A program made the position numbers and the translations under genes. Shown piece after piece: positions 34,238 to 47,691 of a stretch of DNA of 64,000 nucleotides (positions are counted from its first letter, which is position 1; every line of letters starts with the position of its first letter). The DNA comes from Thamnidium elegans (lineage: Eukaryota; Mucoromycota; Mucoromycetes; Mucorales; Mucoraceae). The notes below the pieces were generated by a model. That model had not been told where the DNA came from and made no database searches. It worked only from the letters and a program-made list of their open reading frames with translations. The stretch covers positions 1,240,001 to 1,304,000 of the forward strand of contig JAIXMG010000005.1 in NCBI GenBank assembly GCA_025201345.1, given 5' to 3'.

Positions 34238-36472
34238 ATGAATATCTTGGTCTACAATGATCTAGGAGCGTCACCTAATTCAGTTAAACACACCATCAAC
34301 ACCTTAAAGACCATCTTGGGTCATGTCTACGACATTATGGAGATCGATCAAAAAGTGCTTCAGCAAGAACCATGGGAAGTTGGTTGCGCCATGCTGGTTA
34401 TGCCGGGCGGCCGAGATATGCCTTATTGTCAAGCACTGGACGGAGAACCCAACACACGTATTCAAAAATACGTCCAAAGCGGCGGTAGATATTTAGGACT
34501 TTGTGCCGGGGCATATTATGCCTCCAACGAAATAGAGTTTGAAAAAGGAAGAGCAGTGATGGAGATCATCCAACCAAGAGAACTAGGTTTTTATCCCGGT
34601 ATTTCCAGGGGTACAGTGTATCCTGGATTTGTATATAATAGTGAAGGTGGAGCAAAGTCAGTATCTGTCAAATTGGAACCTGGTTTAATTGATGCTAGTC
34701 TTCCTTCCGAGATAAAAATGTATTATAATGGTGGTGGGTATTTTGTGCATCCCGAGAAATACGATAATGTGACGGTATTGTGTAGATATAAAGATCCCAG
34801 TGAACGATGCACAGACGAACCCGAGGGCCCTGCAGCCGTGGTCCATTGTAAAGTGGGGAACGGTCATGCACTTTTAATTGGAACTCATCCTGAATACGAT
34901 ATTTCGTCTGATGAGCTTTTATCTGCTGATGAGGGAATGAGTGCAACCATAAAAACCATTATTAACGATTTGATTTTATCGGAAGTGCATCGAAAGCAAC
35001 TTCTTCGTGCCTTGTTTGCTAGAATTGGACTTCGCGTGGTTGCTGTAGAAAATAACGTTGTCCAGGAAAATGTTATACCTGATGTGACACCAGTGTATCT
35101 AGTTGGATTAACGAAAGGATGGGTTCAAAGGCCCGTATCCCAATTATTACGAATGGCAGATGTTACTACCAGGATATTTGAAGATACTGAAGATGTATTT
35201 TATGTATCTGCTTTAGGGGACGCACCTAGTACGCAAGCAGAGTTATTAAAACTGTGTCGAACAAGAGAAGATAAGTCACCATTAGTTGAAATTGTATACC
35301 CTAGCACGATTGATGCTGAAGAGCCCGTATGTCCACCAAAATCAATGACACCTTATTTTGATATAAAGACATATTTCGATAAATTGGTTAAAAAAAGAAG
35401 TATGGAATGGGGTGGAGGAGGATGGTTACGATTTGGAAGCGGTATGTTATATGCTGAAGTTATTGGTAGTACACAATCAGTATTGGACAAGTAAAGTATA
35501 ACCCAAAATTAAAAAAATAACTATTTTTTATTCTTACATTATAATTATTAGAAACTTTAAGTTTTCTCAAGTATTACCAAGTGGTTTAGTTTGCCTTGCA
35601 ACGAATCAAGTAGCAGGTCGAGGTAATTTATATATTTTTCACCCAAAAAGGGGAATACTGATATTCTTACAGGAAGGGGTAGAAATTCTTGGGTGTCACA
35701 AGCTGGTGCACTTCAATTTAGTCTTATTGTTCGACACAACGTAAATATGCGACACGCACCTGTAGTATTTATACAGTATATTATTGCGTTAGCAGTAGTT
35801 GAGAGTATAAGAGAACGACCCGGTTACGAAAACACACCATTGCGATTGAAATGGCCCAACGATATCTATGCAGAGACCAAACAAGACGGTTTAAAAAAAG
35901 TGGGAGGATTATTGATTAATTCTACATTCGTAGATGATGAATTTGTTCTAGTTATTGGTATATTTTATTTGTCATACACAAAATGAAGAACTCCAATTTA
36001 AAAAATTATTATTTATTATAGGTTGTGGTATCAATTTATCGAACCCGGAACCAACTGTTTCAATTAACGATCTGATTCAAGAATATAATCCATTACAATC
36101 TAGACTTTCACCAGAAGATGTGTTGGCTGGTATTATGGTAAAGTTCGAAGTATATTATAATCAATTTTGTGACAAAGGAATGGGGCCTTGGTTTTTAAGT
36201 AAGTATTATGAACGGTGGTTACATAGGTAAGATATAACAGTTACACACATTTATTGTAACCCGGTTTTTTTTTATTGACTTTAATTTATTATAGTGATTC
36301 CATAGTAACATTAACTACACATGACAATGAAAGTGTCAAAATTGTGGGCATTACTTCAGACTATGGTATGCTTAAAGTTGAAAGTCTTGACCGCCGTGGT
36401 AAATTCTATGGCTTGTTACCTGATGGTAATAGTTTTGATATGATGAAAGGTCTTTTAGTACAAAAGAAATAA
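34238..36472 (+). CDS. BPL1: Biotin--protein ligase
   Basis: Five exons: 34238-35490, 35552-35622, 35673-35957, 36022-36226, 36295-36472 (663 aa). The enzyme attaches biotin to carboxylases (acetyl-CoA and pyruvate carboxylase) via biotinyl-AMP. The N-terminal half is the glutamine-amidotransferase-like domain found in fungal Bpl1 (VMPGGRDMPY, YLGLCAGAYYAS). The C-terminal half is the catalytic ligase with GRGRNSWVS (biotinyl-AMP loop), LKWPNDIYA, KVGGLLI and GCGINLSNPEP, then the small C-terminal domain. All hallmark residues are present. Lay-out and length match yeast Bpl1 (690 aa). Confidence 0.95.
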
Positions 36473-36781
36473 ACTCTTAGAATCGCATGATTTTCAAATT
36501 CTGTATTCTCTTTTTTTTTAAAAAAAAATAGGATCCCCTTCATTTTTTTTAGAAATAAAATAAATAAAGTGGGCTTTAAAATACTAAACAAGTAAGTATC
36601 CTCATGGAAAAATGTTTGTGAGTTAAATGGTAAATGAGTATGGTTTGGAAAGTCCGACCCGTTTCATTAGTTCGCTTTTTTCTGCATTTTTTTATTATTC
36701 AGTGCCTTTTTTTTTTGTACTTTATTTACACTTTCTTCTTTCCCCCCCTTTTTTTTAATATAAATATATACTTGTCATTAA
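36473..36781. other. Intergenic, no gene seen
   Basis: Short tandem-gene spacer with AATAAAATAAA near 36555 (likely polyadenylation region of the biotin ligase gene) and pyrimidine-rich leader DNA before the next ATG. Confidence 0.5.
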
Positions 36782-39700
36782 ATGAAGGATCGTGACGAAA
36801 TTAAAGACTATTATCGCCACAAGACGATTCTCATTACAGGCGCTACAGGGTTTGTAGGAAAGGCCATCCTGTGGAATCTACTAAAAGTAGCCGGCAACGA
36901 TTTAGAGAAAGTATATGTACTTATTCGACCCAAGAGAATCTCGGCCGGTTCACCATCTCAACGCATTCTAGACGAGATAATAAATACACCTGTAAGTATA
37001 AAATATGTCAAAATTTTTTTATATATATTTAAATATAAACAACAGGGTTTCAACAAGTTACTTGTGGAATATTTCAATAATGATAGAGAGACACTTTTAA
37101 AGAAACTGATACCAATTTCTTATGATTTATCACTCTCTCATATGGGTTTATCTATGGAAGATAGTGTTCAAATGAAGGATACAAATGTTGTTATTCATTG
37201 TGCCTCAACCTCGGAATACGAGAATTCGTTAGAATGGAATTTAGAGGTAAATAAAAAAAGAAAAGAAAAAAAAGAGTAGCGATTAAACAATAAAGGTACT
37301 TTATAGACAAATGTATTAGGCACAATTCGATTAATGGATTATTTAGATGGCTGCTTAGATGTTTGTAAGTAGTACCTGTGTGTGTGTGTGTGTATGTGTG
37401 TGTATATATATAGCCTTAATTAAAACATTTATTATTAGGTTCTTTTATTCACTTGTCACCAACACACATCTACCAAGATCTACCTCAAGGCAATACTGAC
37501 GCTCGAATTATGGAATACGTATACGATTGTGGGTTTGGAGATCCAGAAGATTTTTTAAAAGAGCTTCTTAGTGCTGATGAAAAAGGTAACCCAAGAGGGC
37601 CCTGAAATAATTTTGTGTATTTTACCTAATATGGAGAAATTAATTTTATATTAGAATCAGCTATTCTTGTTAAACGTATCTTACAAAAGTATTCTACATT
37701 ACATTTATTTACAAAGGCTTTAATCGAACATTTATTATTAAGAAGAATTGAACAAGTTAGAAAAGACCATAGAGAGGTAGGTGGTAAAGCACCTTATCCG
37801 TTAGCTATTTTCAGGTCGAATTATATTGGTCCTAGTGCAGTTGAACCAATGCCAGGATGGGTAAGCTATATATATAAAAGTGATAAGAAAAAAAAATAAT
37901 AACCTTTTTTTTTTTTTAAAAAAAAGACAAGTGGTATCTCAGGTATTTCTACTTGGTTAGCATTATACGGCTACTCGGTTCCTATTATTCAACCCGACCA
38001 AGGAACCAGACCAGCCAATATCATTCCCGTCGATTATGTTGCACACTGTATTATCCAAAGCATTCCAACCATCACATACCCAGGCGACGACTTTATATTA
38101 CCGCTCGCCGACCTAATTAACAGCGTTGCCACGCCAAAGATGCCCCCAACTTCTAACCGAAGCTCTCTTTCCTCTTCAGATGAACCCAACCCCTATACAA
38201 AATATTTTCCTTTTATCTTTAATATATCTACACCTATCGCACCTATTACCTGGTATCATGCCTACTCAGCTATTCATGATTACTGGAACAGACCAAATCA
38301 TGCCATCTTATCCACTCAAAAATTACCAGACGCCGAAAACTATTTCTCTAGTAACAAGACAATTACCAAAGCACGATTTCTTATGCGTTACTACTTTCGA
38401 TCTGCACCTACTCCACCAGCAAATAACCCAGTGCAACAACTACCCTATAATAAACGCGAGAGCAACAGTCATCTGATGCCATCGCATGGTCGAAATGAAG
38501 TACTTCAAGATCAACAAAAATGGATGGAGCTGGCCTCCAATATCCGTAACAACCTTACCAAGCAAAACAGATATAATTGGTATTACAGCTCATCTCATTT
38601 TAAACAACTTGGTATCGATACCTTAAAAGATTTAGACTGGTATAATTATTTTATGCAGAGTTGTTATGGAGTACAGACATATATTATGCATTGTGGACCT
38701 CATATGAGAACATGCGTTGTGGCTAGAAATAAAGCGTGTGCATTGTATTCGGCTGTCAAGGCAGGTGAGACCAAGTCAATTGTAGATGCTCCGTTTAAAA
38801 GTGTGGTGTATACCGATGAAGAGATGAAGCAGAGAGTGCAGCATATGATTGATATCACTGTTAACTCCTTACGGAATCCAGTACTGTCAATTCAAGATGA
38901 AAAGAAATGGAAGCCAGAGTGGATTGAGTATCTGAACGATACATTGGAGGATTGGTGTGATGAAAGTTCGGTTGAGTCACTAGAGATTCAATCTAAAAAG
39001 AAGGAAATTGAACAAAAGTGGAAATTACGTGTGGATGAAAATAGTGAAATGACTAAAGTGGCAGTGTTAAATGATCCTGCTGTGGGCGAAGCAATTAGTC
39101 AAGTAAGGCTATTTATTTATTTATTTTAAAAAAAAATAGAAAAAAAAAAATAATAATGGATTTGTATATAGATATCGAAAAGATCTGGTATGCGCACCGA
39201 CAGTGTAGTAGAACAAGCAATCAAAACTTTAGCTAGAATACAAGAACGAACACAGTTATCATATGCATGGTTTGCAGCATCCTTTTTACATAAGCTTTTA
39301 AAGAACATGTTTAGTGGTATTTATATCGACAAGAGTGAATTGGAAATGGTAAGTACAAAAAAATAATAATTAACCTTCTGTTACTAATACAAAAAACACA
39401 TATTAGATTCGTAATGCTGTCCAAGGTGGAAAACGAGTAGTTTATGTCCCAGTCTCCAAAACAGCTCTTGATCCAGTTCTTGTTTGGTTTCTTGCAATTC
39501 GATATGACTTACCTATTCCAGCCTTGGTCCTAGATGAAGCATTAGCCATTTTAGGACCATTCTCTGACCTTTTGCGGCTTGCCGGAGCAGTCTTTATTAA
39601 GCGTGACCCACATTCGCGTTCAACACTTACAACCGCCGTAACCTCTGCCTATTTAAAGTTTCTGATCCGCGAACGCGGAGCATTAACGGTTATTATAGAC

Positions 39701-41609
39701 CAAGTCAGATCACGAACGGGTATTTTCCAAGCCCCATTTAACGATGGTCTCATTGATATGATTATTCGAGACGAAACGGACGATATGATTTTTGTTCCAA
39801 TTAACATCACGTATGAGGAAGTACCCGATATTTCGTTATTAATTGGACTTGACTTGCAGTCCGAAAAAAAGAAGGGCACACAGACCAGTGGATTACAGCG
39901 ATCCAAGACCACATCGAACCGTATGTCTACACCAACGAAAGTATCAAGGCCTAGCGATAGTAGATCACAAAGGGTACGTAGTCGTAGCTTAGGTAATGGC
40001 GTGCAAGAGGAAAAAGGAATTAGTAGGCCTATCCAGGTAACACATTGTGGTAAATTGTTGGTGGGCGTTGGAAGTCCAATTTCGCTACTGTATGATATAA
40101 AACAAGTAGATGGCGTGCCTAAATTTCAAGTATTGACTGATATGATTCAAAAAGGACAAAAACAATCCATTGCTGTCAGCCCAATTTCTTTAATTGCGGC
40201 TATTTTGCTGTATAGTAGAGTAAAAGGAAATTGTATTGATTTAGATACTACTAAAGAACATTTAGTATACTTGAGTCATTTAATTAAAGAACAGGGCATG
40301 TCAATGGATTGGCAAGGTAAGAAAAAAAGAGAGCAAGGATATGAAAGACAATAGAAATTCACCTCGCTTATATATATTAGATTCAGAAGAAAGTGAAACT
40401 ATTATATTTTATAGTATGCGACTGCTAGAAAAGAACTCAAACATTGTTACAATTGACGAACGAAACACTCATGGTCTCATGTTTCGTATATGTACTAGAT
40501 CTGAAAGTATATTACAATTAGCCTATTATGCAAATCAAGTAAATAATATTCCCATACAAAAACAACAAACAAATTCACACTTTTTTTTTAATAATAGCTT
40601 CGAGAGATTTTTGTATTAGATTCAATCTTTGCAGCAACTTACCTTTCATTTGGCACAAGAGTTAAAGTGATTGAAAGTGTATTTATAGAAAGATTCGAGT
40701 TCTTGGCAACATTATTCCAATATCATTTTAATACCTTGTGGAACATTAAACAAGTAAGTTATTTTTTGATATTGTTGCCAAGCGTTTAAAAAAAAAACAA
40801 ATACTAACAGCAACCAAAAAAAAAGGAATACGCAGATTTGAAACAAAAATACAGTGCGTTTTTGGGCCCATTAGACGAATCTGGTATTATGCAGCGTATG
40901 ATATTAAGTGATAAAATGAAGCAATTTAACCAATTGAATTTATTGGCTTCATTTATTTACCCAATTATTGACTCATTTTGGGTTACCTTGTGTGCCTTGT
41001 CTGCATTGAACGATGTCAAAGCCTTACCACTATCACTCGTACCTACGTTATCACGGTGGATCGGTATGCATTTAATCAGTGGTAGAAGAACCATCTACAG
41101 TGAAGTATTATCTACAGAATATAATCAAACTACTTTACAGTCTTTGGTGCAACTAGGTTTACTTGATAAAAAATCAGCTAAACTAGTTTTATCCCCTGAT
41201 GCTCAAATGCTTATGCAAGCTTTGGGATTATCAACAAACGATGACCTAATTTTAAAAGTTGAAGAAAAGGTATATATATAAAAAAAAAAAAGGCTACACA
41301 TATATAAAAGAAAGTTTTAAACGTTGTTTTTTTAATAATAAAAAAAAAATGTAGGAAGAAGACGATGATACGGATTCTATAGCTAAACTATGTAAAAAGA
41401 TTGAACAAGTAAGAATTAAACAAGAGGATACTGCAGTTTCTATTCATATCTATGAAAAGTGTCAAAACCAAATTCGAAGCCTGGCAAAGACAAGCGATGG
41501 TAACAACTCGTTTTCTAAAAGACAAGGTGCGATCGTAGCAGAAAAAAAAGAAGAAGCTATGATTCAACTTGGATATGCGTTAATACAAAGTATGGATACT
41601 ATCCTTTAA
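36782..41609 (+). CDS. Fatty acyl-CoA reductase / glycerol-phosphate acyltransferase fusion (FARAT-like)
   Basis: Twelve exons: 36782-36991, 37046-37246, 37307-37364, 37439-37585, 37655-37860, 37927-39102, 39172-39348, 39407-40316, 40381-40538, 40598-40753, 40811-41269, 41355-41609 (1370 aa). The N-terminal third is an NAD(P)-binding fatty acyl-CoA reductase fold (ITGATGFVG at about 19-27, HCASTSEYENSLEWNLETNVLGT). The C-terminal half is a PlsB/DHAP-acyltransferase fold: VPVSKTALDP, LLRLAGAVFIKRD, VRSRTG, VPINITYEEVPD. A similar reductase-acyltransferase fusion (FARAT) makes ether-lipid precursors in Dictyostelium peroxisomes. Two deviations stand out. The reductase YxxxK site reads HLFTK, and the acyltransferase HX4D motif reads SKTALD (Ser at about residue 742). 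No C-terminal SKL-type signal is present (ends MDTIL). Activity is therefore uncertain. Confidence 0.85.
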
Positions 41610-41791
41610 AAAACAATATATGTCATACCGGTATCACAATATTCTCTTTTTTTGTATTAGCGTCATTTTATAATAATAAAGAGTGGTCGATCACTAAAAA
41701 AATATTTGAAACTCACAAAAAGAAGCTAAAAAAGAGAAACCTTTTTTATAATTATTCTTTTTTTCTTTTTTTTTTCTTTATATATTTATAT

Positions 41792-43319
41792 ATGGCGCCA
41801 CACTTGGGTTCTTCGAATAGAACTAAAAGAGTTCAATTTATCTTACTTTTATTCTCAGTTTTCATTGTTTATTGTGTATACAGTATAGCTAATAACTTTC
41901 CTTCTACCTCAAAAGACCCTATCCATGTCTCTAAAAAAGACGTACCGCCACCGCCACTACAGACATGTATACCATCCGACGTACTTCGAAACGTTGATCC
42001 AAATCATACAAACGCACATCTGGAGTTCTGGCAACATTTATCCAACCAAACTGTAAGCACTTACAAAAACCGATGGCAAAAATTTATGGCGAGCGTCAAA
42101 CAGACATCGATACCTAAATGGGAAAACCAACGAGGTATCGTGTTGGTAGCTGGAAACAAAGATACGTTTCGTCGTACATTGACAGCGATAGAAATATTAA
42201 GAAATGTTCATGGCTGTAAATTGGATATTGAAATTTGGCATCTATCGGATGAACAACCCTCAGAGACAGTGAAAGATAAATTGCAAATGTTGGGAGCGAA
42301 ATCCAGAGATTTATCCGACCCTCAATTAGTACGACCCATTCAATTTAGAAGAGATGCCGAAAAGCAGTAAAGTCTTTTTTATTTATTTATTTATCAAATA
42401 TTTATATTACATGTATCATAGGTTTCAAATCAAAGCGGCTGCTGTAATTAATTCTTCTTTTAAAGAAGTACTATATCTTGATTCTGATAATTTTCCTGCT
42501 CAAGATCCTGCTTTCTTATTTGATATAGCAGAGTATCAGCGGACTGGCGCATTGTTTTGGCCAGACTTTTGGTAACGTGTGCTACACAGAAAAAAAAAAG
42601 GCCGATCTTTTTTTAACTTTTTCTCCTTTTAGGAAAACACATGTGGAAAATAAGATTTTCGATATAATGGGAATTGATTGTCAAGATGAATGGGAGCAAG
42701 AAGTAAGTATATACACACACACTCTCTCTCTCTATTTATTATACACACGTACAATGTCTAAATTATATTATAGTCTGGTCAAATGGTAATCGATAAAGAA
42801 AAGTCTTGGTTACCACTTCAATTAGCTTGGTATATGCAAAAACACTATGAAATTTACTTTCAATTATTAAATGGAGACAAGGATACATTTAAATATGCGT
42901 GGAAAGCACTTGGTGTACCATACCACATGACAGAAACCATGGTAGGCATGGCTGGTACCATGGTAGGCGACCGATTCTGCGGTCACACTATGCTTCAGTA
43001 CTCACCTTCCGAAGAAGAAGACGATGATAAAATTTTATTTATCCATGCCAACCTTTTAAAAATTACAGACAAGAATAATTTTATAACAACTAACGGAGAG
43101 CATCCGTGGGATTTAGCAAAACGATCTTCGTTTAGTCGTAGAAATACTTGGATTAAACCAGAGTTTTATATTGCGCCTGGTGGAAGAGCCTGTATGGATT
43201 TCACGCATCGACAAGGTGAACCTGAAGCTGTGACAGAGAACTTTGATTTGGTCTTGCCTGGTTTACAACAAAAGTATTTTGAATATGGTGGTATTGGTGG
43301 AGAAACAAGGGCTAGTTAA
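41792..43319 (+). CDS. Alpha-1,3-mannosyltransferase, MNN1 family (GT71)
   Basis: Four exons: 41792-42366, 42422-42571, 42633-42702, 42774-43319 (446 aa). A type II membrane protein: short cytosolic tail, then hydrophobic segment at about 15-32 (FILLLFSVFIVYCVYSIA), a stem, and a lumenal catalytic domain. The domain starts at RGIVLVAGNKDT and has the metal-binding DxD in VLYLDSDNFPAQDP, followed by GALFWPDFW and later GDRFCGHTMLQ. The family adds alpha-1,3-mannose to glycoprotein glycans in the Golgi; the exact linkage is not readable here. Confidence 0.88.
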
Positions 43320-44631
43320 AATATGTGGGTTCTAATAAAATTGTAACAGTTGCTATGACAACTGTATACGCCGCAATCTTTTTTTTTATCTTATGATAAT
43401 AAAATATGCGAGGAAAAAAAAAAAAAAGATAAAAAGCACCTTCTTGCCCTTACGGAACCAGTGGAATTTGACTTGATTTGTTGAATTAAAATAAGGTTAT
43501 ACTTTTTCTTATTTTTTTTTTTCAATCCGGGGTTCTTTTTATATATAAAAGTGTTATCCCTTTTCGTTTTTCTTTTTTTCATATTAAAAAAAAAGGACTT
43601 TTTTGTAATTCAGGCCTATCAATCGATAGGCTTTAAGTTATATAAAAAAAAACAAATTAAGTTTACAGCTAGGAGCTAATCTGCTACAAAAAAAAAGAAT
43701 CTTGAATGCTATCTATTTGTCGCAATATGCAACCTAAACAGGTTTAAATACCTGCTTATCAAAAACTTCATTAGGGTTGCGGAGAACTACAGTAAAATAA
43801 GTAAATTCTTAATTGATTATAAAAACAATTCTTCTTTATAGCGTAGTAATGACGCACAGTAATAATAATGATAATAATATAAAATATAAGGGGGGGGGGG
43901 AGGCAAGAAAAAAGGTAATTGATACTTAATAAGTACTATACAAACTAAACGTGTATACTGTATATAAAAGTGTTTTTACTCTTTAGTATTTTTCGATCAA
44001 AAAAAAAAAAAAAAAAACTATCCATACAAAAAAAAAGATCTTTTTGGTTTGAAAGTAGAAATGGGATAGAACAACAGAGTAACTTCTGGAAGGCGATTTT
44101 CTAATACATTTACGCGTAAGATAGAAGAAAGGGGCATGCAGTTTAAACTTGACCACTGTAAAAAAATATGTATATACCTTTTTTTTTTTTTTTTTTAGCA
44201 TACTAGGACACATGCAGGTGGTTTTTTATATCTTAATGGGTGTCAAATATCCAGCTAACGAAGGCTAAAGGGGAAGGAAGGGGGATGGACTTTTGTAAAA
44301 TTTCGGGTACCCTAACTTAAAAACCAAGTAAGAGGTAAGAATACAGTCAATAGCTTATACCACGCGAAACTTTGGTTGTATAGTAAGACTTTCCCCCTAC
44401 TTTTAGTATTATTATTATTATACGAACAAGTCTAATAATAGAGTACACTCGTAGTTTGTGGTTATTTGTAGATCATAAATACAGTAGATATAAGAGTGAT
44501 GAGATGCAATTTATTTTTTGTCCAAGCAATTTATTTTGTGTGAAGTAAGAAAAGAAAAGGTAAAAGGTGATTTTTTATATGATACAGAAGTGATGAACGA
44601 TCGATTGCATATTCTTTTTTATAATAATAAT
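43320..44631. other. Intergenic between convergent genes, no gene seen
   Basis: About 1.3 kb separating the 3' ends of the mannosyltransferase and ARF genes. It holds a perfect short hairpin (43614-43631, GCCTATC-AATC-GATAGGC), a G10 tract near 43890 and several T runs. Frames here are homopolymer-driven. Confidence 0.5.
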
Positions 44632-45241
<610 letters not shown>

Positions 45242-45522
45242 TATATAACCTCTATTTTATTTTTATTATTTATATAAAAGATTGTAAGGAAAAGAAAAAG
45301 GAAAAAAAAAAAAAAAAAAAAAAAGTAGAGAAGGTTGGTTTTGGTTTTCTTTTTATATATAAAGGCCAACTCCTAAAAAAAAAAATACAACAACAATAAT
45401 AAAAAAAAAAAAATAGGAGTAAAAAAAAAAAAAAAAAAAATGACAGTTTTTTTTTGTTGTTGTTGTTTTATTTCCCTCTTCCGTTATACATTTTTCTCAT
45501 TTACATTTTTATTTTTGCAAGT

Positions 45523-46465
45523 ATGGAAGACGCACTTTGGGCACAATTACAAAATACTGGGTTAGAAGAACATGACGATAAAGATAGAATTGAGCAAGAA
45601 ACAGATGAAGAAGAAACAGATGAGCAAACAAATGAAGAAGAAGAGGTAAAAATTATTTTCTCCCCAACCAAGCAAAACTCCCCTTTATAATTATAACAAA
45701 CTTAATATAGCAATTTTCTTTTCCGCACGAAGAAAGAGTAGATGGGCCACAGACAGGGCCTAAAGGAGTCAAAGCCGATCGTGACTTTCATGAGCTTAAC
45801 AAGTTGATAGCGAATAAAAAGGCTATAAATGAATACAATGCGCGTATGATATCCAAAGCCCCCATGACAACCACGTATCTAGATGACGAACGAGAAGAAT
45901 TACTTGTATTACAACACGATGAATTAAAATATGTACGTGAACAACGTTTAAAGCAATTAAAAAGAGAGCGAGATCAAAAAGTATTTGGGACAGTGACTAC
46001 AATTGGTATAGATGAATATGCTGAAGTAATTGATGAAGAAGAAAGTAAGGGTATACCAGTTATCGTGCACTTATTTGACGAACAGTTAGAGAAATGCAGA
46101 GTGTTGGATCAGTACTTGACCAGTTTATCCAACAAATATGCACTTGCTAAATTTGTTAGAATATCTGCTATTGAATTAGACTTTGATTTAGTTGAGTCAC
46201 CTGCAATATTGGGTTATAAAAATGGTATCTTAATTGCTAATTTAGTAAGAATGATAGATCTTGTTGGTGCAAGATTTGATATAGAAGAGATAGAGGATTT
46301 ATTACTCAGGTACGTCATTGATTAGAAGGTGCACGTGATTATGTCATGCCTATACATATATATATATATATAAATATGTGATAAGTAATACGTTATTATA
46401 GAAATGGCGCGTTATCTGAAAAAGATCTGTATGATTTACCCACAAGTTACAACGAAGCTTATTGA
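45523..46465 (+). CDS. Phosducin-like protein (PhLP1/PDCL type)
   Basis: Three exons: 45523-45645, 45711-46309, 46402-46465 (261 aa). An acidic N-terminus (DEEETDEQTNEEEE) is followed by TGPKGVKADRDFHELNK, the conserved GPKGV motif of phosducins. A helical basic linker follows, then a thioredoxin-fold domain (IPVIVHLFDEQLEKCRVLDQYL ... ILGYKNGILIANLVRMID) without an active-site CxxC. PhLP1 works with the CCT chaperonin to assemble G-protein beta-gamma dimers; the same role is inferred. It lies divergent to the ARF gene, with about 280 nt between the two ATGs. Confidence 0.85.
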
Positions 46466-46665
46466 GAGAGTACAATTTCGTCATTTTAATATAACCGGGG
46501 TTTATAATATTTTCTTTTTAGGCACAAAAAAAAGAAGGGGGGCCTAACTGGGGGGTCCACACAAACAAAGAAAAAAAAACAAACTCTTTCTTTTTAATGC
46601 AAATCACATTACACACAAAATTTAAATAAATAGGGCCAATTTCAATCACCTAATAAAAAAAAAAT

Positions 46666-47583
46666 ATGTCTTTTTCTCTTCAAAGATTACAAACTATTAC
46701 ATCTCATATGGTCTCTTCTACTGTTAAAAAAATTATCAACAAGCCTATTATTTCCTTCATTGGTGGTGGTAATATGGCAGAAGCCATCTTGGCCGGTCTT
46801 CAATCAAGTGGTCATCCTAGTTCTTTACTCCGTTACTCTGAACCATTTGATCAACGTTTAGAATACATGCAAACCAAATACCCTGAATTTGTTAGTTCCA
46901 AGGACAATTGTGAAATTATTGAAGGATCTGATATTGTTATATTGGCTGTTAAACCACAAGTATTACGTACAGTTGTTATTAATGATTTATCAGGCTTATT
47001 AAAACAAAACCCCAAGCTATTAATCGTGTCAATTGCTGCTGGTATTACAACACAAGATATTTATAAATGGTTAAATACAAGTGATCCTGCTTCTATTGTA
47101 CGTTGTATGCCAAATACACCTGCACTTGTTGGTGAAGGGGCTGTTGGATTATATGCTACAGACCATGTAAATAATGAACAAAGAGAAATGACAGAAAGTA
47201 TTATGAAATCTATCGCAAAGCAAGTATCATGGGTATCTCAAGAATCACTGATTGATTCAGTTACAGGTATTAGTGGTAGTGGACCTGCCTATTTCTTTTT
47301 AATTATGGAGGCAATGCAAAATGCTGGAATAGAAGCTGGTTTAACTTTAGAAGATGCAAAGGCCTTAACGATTCAAACTTGCCTGGGTGCTGCTCGTATG
47401 GCTCAAACTTCTGAAGATGATTTAGCTACACTGAGACGTAAAGTCACTTCCCCAAAGGGTACAACTGAAGCTGCTATTAATTCAATGGAATCTAATCATA
47501 TCAGACAAACTATGTCAGATGCAGTCTTTGCTGCTCAAAATCGTGGTAAAGAATTAGCAGAACAATTAGGCAAGGAACTTTAA
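46666..47583 (+). CDS. Pyrroline-5-carboxylate reductase
   Basis: A single uninterrupted exon of 305 aa, the only large intronless housekeeping gene here. It catalyses the last step of proline synthesis, NAD(P)H-dependent reduction of P5C. The Rossmann motif ISFIGGGNMAEAILAGL is near residue 31; then LAVKPQVLR, RCMPNTPALVGEG, SVTGISGSGPAYFF (the substrate/dimer motif) and the C-terminal TSPKGTTEAAI signature. A preceding stretch of about 30 residues extends the N-terminus beyond bacterial ProC and may be a weak mitochondrial leader. Confidence 0.95.
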   Translation: MSFSLQRLQTITSHMVSSTVKKIINKPIISFIGGGNMAEAILAGLQSSGHPSSLLRYSEPFDQRLEYMQTKYPEFVSSKDNCEIIEGSDIVILAVKPQVLRTVVINDLSGLLKQNPKLLIVSIAAGITTQDIYKWLNTSDPASIVRCMPNTPALVGEGAVGLYATDHVNNEQREMTESIMKSIAKQVSWVSQESLIDSVTGISGSGPAYFFLIMEAMQNAGIEAGLTLEDAKALTIQTCLGAARMAQTSEDDLATLRRKVTSPKGTTEAAINSMESNHIRQTMSDAVFAAQNRGKELAEQLGKEL

Positions 47584-47691
47584 TATGTAGAATGATATCA
47601 CTACATAATTTCTTCTTTTAAAAAAAGTTACCCACACTAAAATAAATAAAAAACATGTGCTTATCATATAATATAATTCTGTTTATTCTGT

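Noticed and set aside
38126..38476. 116-codon frame inside the reductase-acyltransferase gene
   Set aside because: Out-of-frame shadow of exon 6, which carries the conserved domain text.
43614..43631. Short perfect hairpin as a transcription terminator
   Set aside because: Rho-independent terminators do not apply to eukaryotic Pol II genes; an 18-nt hairpin can occur by chance in 64 kb.
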